Source of the DNA: Sphingomonas sp.
GTDB taxonomy: Bacteria > Pseudomonadota > Alphaproteobacteria > Sphingomonadales > Sphingomonadaceae
NCBI GenBank assembly: GCA_013822915.1
Contig: PNLG01000321.1
Span: forward strand, 1-11,362
Reading direction: 5' to 3'
Length of the DNA: 11,362 nucleotides
Shown here: positions 7,392 through 11,362 of the stretch, piece by piece
Position numbering within the stretch: the stretch's first letter is position 1
Layout of the letters: every line of letters starts with the position of its first letter
The notes under the pieces: generated by a model
Told to the model about the DNA's origin: nothing
The model's input: only the letters and a program-made list of their open reading frames with translations
Database searches by the model: none
Position numbers and translations under genes: made by a program

Positions 7392-7465
7392 GCGGGTGTA
7401 GCTCAATGGTAGAGCAGAAGCTTCCCAAGCTTACGACGAGGGTTCGATTCCCTTCACCCGCTCCA
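7392..7465 (+). tRNA. tRNA-Gly (anticodon CCC)
   Basis: A complete 74-nt cloverleaf. The acceptor is GCGGGTG paired with CACCCGC, the discriminator base is T, and CCA is encoded at 7463-7465. The D arm is GCTC/GAGC with loop AATGGTA. The anticodon stem GAAGC/GCTTA has a mismatch at the outermost pair (27-43), which also occurs in related tRNA-Gly sequences as I recall them. The anticodon loop TTCCCAA has CCC at 7424-7426, reading GGG. The T arm is GAGGG with CCCTT around TTCGATT. The variable loop is 4 nt. Only a weak promoter-like pair (TTGCAG at 7343, TATGGA at 7365) is visible upstream. tRNA-Gly genes are frequent island integration sites, and gene content changes directly downstream. Confidence 0.96.
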
Positions 7466-7544
7466 AATTTTTGGATTTGTCCAAGGATTTGAAATAATAA
7501 CACGAAAAATTGCTTAGCTTAGCCTGCGTGAGATTTGTTTAGAA

Positions 7545-7592
7545 AATCTGCGGATTAGTGATAGTTCCGTGTTTGCATGAACCCCGCAGATT
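7545..7592. repeat. 9-bp inverted repeat with 30-bp spacer
   Basis: AATCTGCGG at 7545-7553 and its exact inverse complement CCGCAGATT at 7584-7592 flank 30 bases. The match stops sharply at both ends. It could be a stem-loop, a pair of operator half-sites or a trace of a mobile element end. Nothing else nearby decides between these. Confidence 0.4.
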
Positions 7593-7596
7593 CGTG

Positions 7597-7610
7597 TGAC
7601 GCTTGCGTCA
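7597..7610. repeat. 14-bp dyad, possible operator
   Basis: TGACGC and GCGTCA lie two bases apart, giving a compact dyad just after the 9-bp inverted repeat. The spacing is too short for an RNA hairpin, so a protein-binding site is the more likely use if it has one. No regulator gene is adjacent. Confidence 0.3.
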
Positions 7611-7806
7611 AAACAGTTCACCCTGTCGGCTGCTTTGCATATGCGCGTGTCAGCTTCGTCGATGATCCGCAGGACCAGGCAATCCAGCGGCGGGCCACAG
7701 TTTCCCGCACCACGCAGCCCCTCGCGATGCTGTTCCTCTAGCTAAATCATTCCCAACACACCCGCGCCCTGTCGATAAAACTGCCCGGTAACACAAGGCA
7801 GCACGC

Positions 7807-9435
7807 TCATCTGGGGCGCGTCAGCCTGAGAACGTGTACTACCGGTCCCTCGGCCTTGCCGGGGGCCGGTTTGAATACTGCCTTCAAGCTACCCCGACGC
7901 ACGAACGATTGATAAATGCCGAACTCGACCGGATACTGAACGCGTTCACGCGCAAAGCGATCATAGTCGTTGAAGATGGCATAGTCGGCCCAGCAACTCT
8001 CGATCTTGCCCGGGTCGATCGTTCCTAACGCAATCTTCTCACGTTTACCCTGGACTCGGGAGACAGCGGAAAAATCAACACGACCAGCAAGCAATTGCTC
8101 TGCATCGACACATCCCAAGCGACCGACGGGATAGCGCAAATGATATCCCGCCGCGACCAAGTCCATTGCGATGGACTCGACCAACACGGTCTTTCCGCGT
8201 GGCACGTTTGCGATCACCCATTGCGACGCCAGCGTGCGCGTGGGATGCGCTCGCGCGCTCGATTCCAGCGCTACCGTTATCGACGGCGGCACTATGACGA
8301 GCGCGATGCAGGCAGCCGCGACCCACCGACGGCTGCGCGCGATTGCTGCGAGTTGCGTTCTGATCGCCATCGCTGCAACGATCGAGGCGAATGGCAAAAG
8401 CGGGATCACCCAGCGTTCCCAGATCAACGACTGGGCACAGATTGCAAACAAAAACAGGCCCGCAGGAGGAAGCACCACCGCGCGCGCCGCGCGATTGCGC
8501 CAGGCAAGGGCGCAGCCAACCATTGCGCCGACCAACCCCACAGGGCCAAGGCCACGCAATAACGGCCCGGTGATGTACCAGCTCAGATTACCGAAAAAGC
8601 CGTCGCCATTGGCGCCCAAATGCCTCGGCTGCACCTCGGCAACGGCGCTTGCAAATACCGCTGGCAGATCGAACAAAAGAAAGGGCGAGCCGATGAAAAT
8701 ACCGCCAAGCGCCGCCAAGCCGAGAATGGCTATGGGCCGTATGACCGCTGGCGATGGGCCAAATCGCATTCCGATAGCGACCAAGGGCGCTGCAATCGAC
8801 AGCGCCGCAGGCCATTTCGTGACACACGCTAAGCCCGCCATCAGCCCGGCTAACACAATGTTGCGCGCCCTGCCGCTTTCCAACACGTCAATGGCAAAGA
8901 GGGAAGCTGCGAGCATAAAAGCGCTGGCTTGAATGTCTGTTCGAACCACTTGTGACCACTGAATATGCACTGGGTCGATCGCCAGAAGCAGCGCGGCCAG
9001 CAGCGCTGTTGAGCGGTCGCCGATGCGCTTCCCGATCAGATAGGTTAGCCAGATGCACCAGATGCCCGTCGCCACCATGACCAAGCGACAGGGCAGCATC
9101 AGCAACCCCGGATTGGCGTAAATCGCCGCAGCAAACCCGGCAGTTCCCTGCCAAAACCCCAGCGCCGATCCTGACACGAAAACGATGATGTCGGTGAGCG
9201 CCAGCACATAAATAGTCGTCGAGCCCGGATGCCCATACCAGCCTATTCTGAAGGAGCCATTTTTCAGCATTTCCAAACTCTTGACGACAAACAACGGTTC
9301 GTCGGGGTCCCAAAGCGACGGCAACCCAGCATTGACATGGAGCAGCCGCCACACGAGGCCAGCCGTCAGGATCGCAATGATCGCCAGCCAGTGCGCCCGC
9401 TCGCCCGAGCCGGCACGACTCGCAATTTTTACCAC
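7807..9435 (-). CDS. Integral membrane glycosyltransferase, GT39/ArnT-PMT-like
   Basis: A predicted inner-membrane enzyme that would move a sugar from a polyprenyl-phosphate donor to an acceptor on the periplasmic side. About 542 residues with some 11-12 hydrophobic segments; the first is AIIAILTAGLVWRLLHV. It is followed at once by PSLWDPDEPLFV, where Asp43 and the Asp45-Glu46 pair sit in the first periplasmic loop, as in GT39/GT83 (PMT_2) enzymes. A soluble C-terminal stretch of about 150 residues follows the last helix. The start is a choice: the GTG at 9435 has GGGAG 7 nt upstream, whereas a GTG at 9495 would add 20 polar residues with no ribosome site. The 9435 start also leaves room for divergent promoters to rfbF. 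Donor and acceptor are unknown; cell-surface polysaccharide or glycoprotein decoration is likely from the rfbF neighbour. Confidence 0.85.
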   Translation of the reverse strand: MVKIASRAGSGERAHWLAIIAILTAGLVWRLLHVNAGLPSLWDPDEPLFVVKSLEMLKNGSFRIGWYGHPGSTTIYVLALTDIIVFVSGSALGFWQGTAGFAAAIYANPGLLMLPCRLVMVATGIWCIWLTYLIGKRIGDRSTALLAALLLAIDPVHIQWSQVVRTDIQASAFMLAASLFAIDVLESGRARNIVLAGLMAGLACVTKWPAALSIAAPLVAIGMRFGPSPAVIRPIAILGLAALGGIFIGSPFLLFDLPAVFASAVAEVQPRHLGANGDGFFGNLSWYITGPLLRGLGPVGLVGAMVGCALAWRNRAARAVVLPPAGLFLFAICAQSLIWERWVIPLLPFASIVAAMAIRTQLAAIARSRRWVAAACIALVIVPPSITVALESSARAHPTRTLASQWVIANVPRGKTVLVESIAMDLVAAGYHLRYPVGRLGCVDAEQLLAGRVDFSAVSRVQGKREKIALGTIDPGKIESCWADYAIFNDYDRFARERVQYPVEFGIYQSFVRRGSLKAVFKPAPGKAEGPVVHVLRLTRPR

Positions 9436-9476
9436 TCTTGCTCTCCCGACGATATGCGCAGTTTTCGACGCCTCTA

Positions 9477-9506
9477 TTGACGCTGCACGCAACACTTGAC
9501 AATAAG
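9477..9506 (+). promoter_or_regulatory. Candidate sigma-70 promoter for rfbF
   Basis: TTGACG at 9477-9482 (5 of 6) and AATAAG at 9501-9506 (4 of 6) are 18 bp apart, in the intergenic space that exists only if the divergent GT39 gene starts at 9435. The start point would be near 9513, leaving a leader of about 16 nt. Plausible but unproven. Confidence 0.35.
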
Positions 9507-9528
9507 CGCACGCAAACGGGAGGGATTA

Positions 9529-10299
9529 ATGAAGGCTGTGATTCTCGCCGGGGGGCTTGGAACTCGTCTTGGGGAAGAAACAAGCGTCAAGCCCAAGCCC
9601 ATGATCGAAATCGGCGGAAAGCCGATTTTGTGGCATATCATGAAGATGTATTCTGTCCATGGCGTAAATGATTTCATCATTTGTCTTGGTTATAAGGGAT
9701 ATGTGATCAAGGAGTATTTCGCTAATTACTTCTTGCACACCGCCGATGTTACGATCGACCTGACAAGCAATGACATGACGATCCATTATGCTCGCAGCGA
9801 GCCATGGCGTATCACTATGGTTGAGACCGGCCCGACCACAATGACAGGTGGACGGCTGAAAGCCATCGCGCCGTATCTCGATGCGGATGAACCCTTCTGT
9901 ATGACCTACGGCGATGGTGTCGCAGACATTGATATCAGCGCGTTGATTGCGTTTCATACAAAGCACGGCAATCGCGCTACAATTACCGCCGTGGCGCCGC
10001 CCGGTCGTTTTGGCGCGCTTGAGTTTGATGGCGAGCTTGTGCGCAGTTTCCGTGAAAAGCCCGCTGGCGACGGCGGCCTGATTAACGGGGGATTTTTCGT
10101 GCTCCATCCAAGCGTGGTCGACCTTATCGAAGGGCCTGATACCGTTTGGGAGCAACAACCCCTCGAGACGCTCGCGCATAATGGCGACTTGGTCGCCTTC
10201 CGTCATGATGGTTTCTGGCAGCCGATGGATACGCTGCGCGATATGCAATATCTGGAGTCTCTCTGGAACAAGGGCGAAGCACTCTGGAAGAAGTGGTAG
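9529..10299 (+). CDS. rfbF: Glucose-1-phosphate cytidylyltransferase
   Basis: Makes CDP-glucose from CTP and glucose-1-phosphate, the first step to CDP-linked 3,6-dideoxyhexoses and branched sugars of O-antigen or capsule. The 256 residues match the full RfbF family length. The nucleotide-binding start is LAGGLGTRLGEET (6-18) with KPKPMIEIGGKPI (21-33). Later motifs are TYGDGVAD (126-133, metal-binding Asp129), INGGFF (185-190), WEQQPLETLA (207-216) and GFWQPMDTLRD (228-238), all typical of RfbF rather than RmlA or GalU. The ATG at 9529 has GGGAGGG just upstream. The partner genes normally downstream (CDP-glucose 4,6-dehydratase rfbG and later enzymes) are missing; a decayed transposase begins within about 50 bp of the stop. 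The coding sequence is visibly AT-richer than the core genes, suggesting transfer. Its product may therefore feed enzymes encoded elsewhere or nothing at all. Confidence 0.95.
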   Translation: MKAVILAGGLGTRLGEETSVKPKPMIEIGGKPILWHIMKMYSVHGVNDFIICLGYKGYVIKEYFANYFLHTADVTIDLTSNDMTIHYARSEPWRITMVETGPTTMTGGRLKAIAPYLDADEPFCMTYGDGVADIDISALIAFHTKHGNRATITAVAPPGRFGALEFDGELVRSFREKPAGDGGLINGGFFVLHPSVVDLIEGPDTVWEQQPLETLAHNGDLVAFRHDGFWQPMDTLRDMQYLESLWNKGEALWKKW

Positions 10300-10344
10300 G
10301 TCGGGGGCTTTGATTGATACCCGATCTCCGCGATTTCTTCGATT

Positions 10345-10800
10345 TTGAACTGGGCGGTTTGACCTTTCTGCAATGACTGCGTTGATGTTCCGGTTGGCGA
10401 GGCCATCCCGGATGGCATCGGCATCATATCCCTTATCGGCAGGGGACGCCTGCGGCATTCGCGCTGCCGGGGCGACCGGCGTGCCATGGGCTTTGCAATC
10501 AGCAGCGTCGCCGACGGTCAGGTGGAAGGCGAGTAGTCGTCCTCGTCAATCAGCCCGGCAGTGAAGCTTATTGGTGAACCCGCCCCGCGAGCGACCAAAA
10601 GCTCCTTAATGCGTTCCCTTTTTCCGCTCGCTAGCCGACACATGGGCATGAACTGTGGTGCTGGTATTGCCGTGTTCGGGCGGAAAATCGCGCCAACGCG
10701 TGCCACAGCGGCGCGCCGTTGATGATCGAACATTGCCGTGCAGCACGACTGCCACGGCCAGGGTTCAATGTCTCAATCGGCGCTTGAACCGTTCGGAGCG
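10345..10800 (-). pseudogene. Decayed IS5-family transposase (DDE), frameshifted with internal stops
   Basis: Fragments of an IS5-family transposase lie in order on the minus strand. Near 10800-10710 one frame reads PIETLNPGRGSRA then IINGAPLW, like the N-terminal DNA-binding part. From about 10695 the frame shifts to WRDFPPEHGN running into TSTTVHAHVSASERKKG, GAFGRSRGGFTNKLH, LLAFHLTVGDAADCKA and ADKGYDADAIRDGL, ending near SNRPVQ. The second frame is broken by TAA at 10606-10608 and TGA at 10546-10548. The step from PPEHGN to TSTTVHAH seems to skip the segment that normally carries the first catalytic Asp (DST), suggesting an internal deletion. The C-terminal part with the catalytic Glu is absent. 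No clear terminal inverted repeats or target duplication are visible, so the element ends are not defined. It cannot make active transposase. Confidence 0.85.
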
Positions 10801-10962
10801 CGAGCGGTGGGTGTCGTTGTGTGAGTGGTCCATAACCAAAGCCCAGTTCGCCGCCCCGTCCGGCAAGCGCTTTATCAAGGCCATAGTGACGCAATCTTCA
10901 ATTGCCCGCCCACGCACGAAATTTCTGACAGCTCCCACCGCCCGGTCCCGCCCGCATTGGGG

Positions 10963-11362
10963 TCAGCCGGCGAGCGTGAGCTCGACCACGGGGAAATCAA
11001 TGTCGGTGGCCGCGACATTGTTGGTAAAGTTGGTCAACACGTTCAGCGCGACATTGGCGACCACTTCGATGATGGCTGCGTCGTCCAGACCGGCGCTGCG
11101 TGCCTCGGCAAGGTCGGCGTCGCTTACTTGACCGCGCGTCTCGATCAGGCGCACCGCAAGTGCGGCGACCGCGGCATCGGCGGCGTCAATCCCGGAGCCC
11201 TGGCGTGCCGCGCGGATCGCGTCGGGCGAAAGGCCGGCGCCCTTGCCGATCAACGTGTGCGCCGACAAGCAATATTGGCATTGGTTCGCCTGACCCACTG
11301 CGAGCGAGACGATTTCACGCTGCTGGGCGGTCAGGACGCCGCCGGTCAGCGCTTCGGAAAAA
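10963..11362 (-). CDS. Carboxymuconolactone decarboxylase-family (AhpD-like) protein, 5' end outside window
   Basis: The frame is open from the right edge to a TGA at 10963, giving 132 residues of a family usually near 180, so about 50 N-terminal residues are missing. The visible start FSEALTGGVLTAQQREIVSL leads into the active-site motif CQYCLSAH. Its CxxC pair and following His form the redox or proton-relay centre of AhpD-type alkylhydroperoxidases. Later, GQVSDADLAEARSAGLDDA, EVVANVALNVLTNFTNNVA and DIDFPVVEL match the stand-alone peroxidase-like group rather than true 4-carboxymuconolactone decarboxylase (PcaC). An internal Met at 11298 is not the start, because family similarity continues upstream. 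The likely role is peroxide defence or a related redox reaction; the substrate is not known. Confidence 0.92.
   Translation of the reverse strand, partial: FSEALTGGVLTAQQREIVSLAVGQANQCQYCLSAHTLIGKGAGLSPDAIRAARQGSGIDAADAAVAALAVRLIETRGQVSDADLAEARSAGLDDAAIIEVVANVALNVLTNFTNNVAATDIDFPVVELTLAG

Larger units (their letters stand above)
7466..7806. other. Gene-free gap downstream of tRNA-Gly
   Basis: 341 bp between the tRNA and the GT39 gene. The first 100 bases are clearly AT-richer than the rest of the window. I see no integrase remnant, no repeat of the tRNA 3' end and no RNA gene I recognise. It holds the inverted repeats listed separately and a 54-codon frame at 7577-7741 (starts MNPADSCDACVK) with no ribosome site, which I do not call as a gene. 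It may be decayed sequence at an integration locus. Confidence 0.5.

Noticed and set aside
7463..7484. Short hairpin TTGGA-TTTG-TCCAA right after the tRNA as a terminator
   Set aside because: Only a 5-bp AT-rich stem with no following T-run; overlapping alternative pairings exist, so support is too weak.
9526..10458. 310-codon minus-strand frame opposite rfbF
   Set aside because: Only its first 35 codons or so (transposase remnant) are meaningful; the rest is antisense to the well-supported rfbF.
10655..11131. Plus-strand frame of 158 codons near the right end
   Set aside because: It lies across the transposase remnant and antisense to the AhpD-like gene; Arg/Ser-rich with no motif.
7466..11362. 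Second copy of the tRNA-Gly 3' end as an attL/attR pair
   Set aside because: No repeat of the T-arm/acceptor end was seen in the rest of the window by eye.
1..11362. CRISPR array, toxin-antitoxin pair or phage defence genes
   Set aside because: No regularly spaced repeats and no gene of these families was seen on either strand.

Overview
The window looks like a high-GC alphaproteobacterial chromosome, most likely from the Sphingomonadales. This is inferred from the alphaproteobacterial form of the glutamine synthetase, the glnB-glnA order, the autotransporter and the IS5-type remnant; no 16S rRNA gene is present to confirm it.

Layout. Positions 1-2634 are a conserved core block on the minus strand: methionine aminopeptidase (map), then the PII signalling protein glnB, then glutamine synthetase glnA, which runs off the left edge and so lacks its C-terminus. 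Divergent from map is a short CinA-N/MoaB-type molybdopterin-binding protein (2722-3477, plus). It is followed by a 1221-residue type Va autotransporter (3606-7271, plus) with a secretion signal, a trypsin-like passenger with a full His/Asp/Ser triad, a repeat-containing stalk and a C-terminal beta-barrel. A GC-rich hairpin and a tRNA-Gly (anticodon CCC, 7392-7465) follow.

After the tRNA the character changes. There is a 341-bp gap with no convincing gene but with inverted repeats. Next come a multi-membrane-spanning GT39-like glycosyltransferase (minus) and a divergently transcribed glucose-1-phosphate cytidylyltransferase (rfbF, plus). The rest of the CDP-sugar operon expected after rfbF is absent. 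In its place is a decayed, frameshifted IS5-family transposase on the minus strand (about 10345-10800). The window ends in the 3' part of an AhpD-like carboxymuconolactone decarboxylase-family gene (minus), whose start lies beyond the right edge.

How it fits together. glnB and glnA form a nitrogen-assimilation pair, with PII as the sensor that normally controls glutamine synthetase through GlnD/GlnE and NtrBC; a near-consensus sigma-54 promoter lies ahead of glnB. The autotransporter appears to be a single-gene surface or secreted protease unit with its own promoter and 5'UTR hairpin. The segment from the tRNA to the IS remnant reads as an accessory patch of cell-surface sugar genes at a tRNA locus, probably shortened by an insertion and deletion. 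I found no clear, wholly new multi-gene system. The strongest leads are the autotransporter protease and the tRNA-linked, IS-truncated surface-sugar segment.
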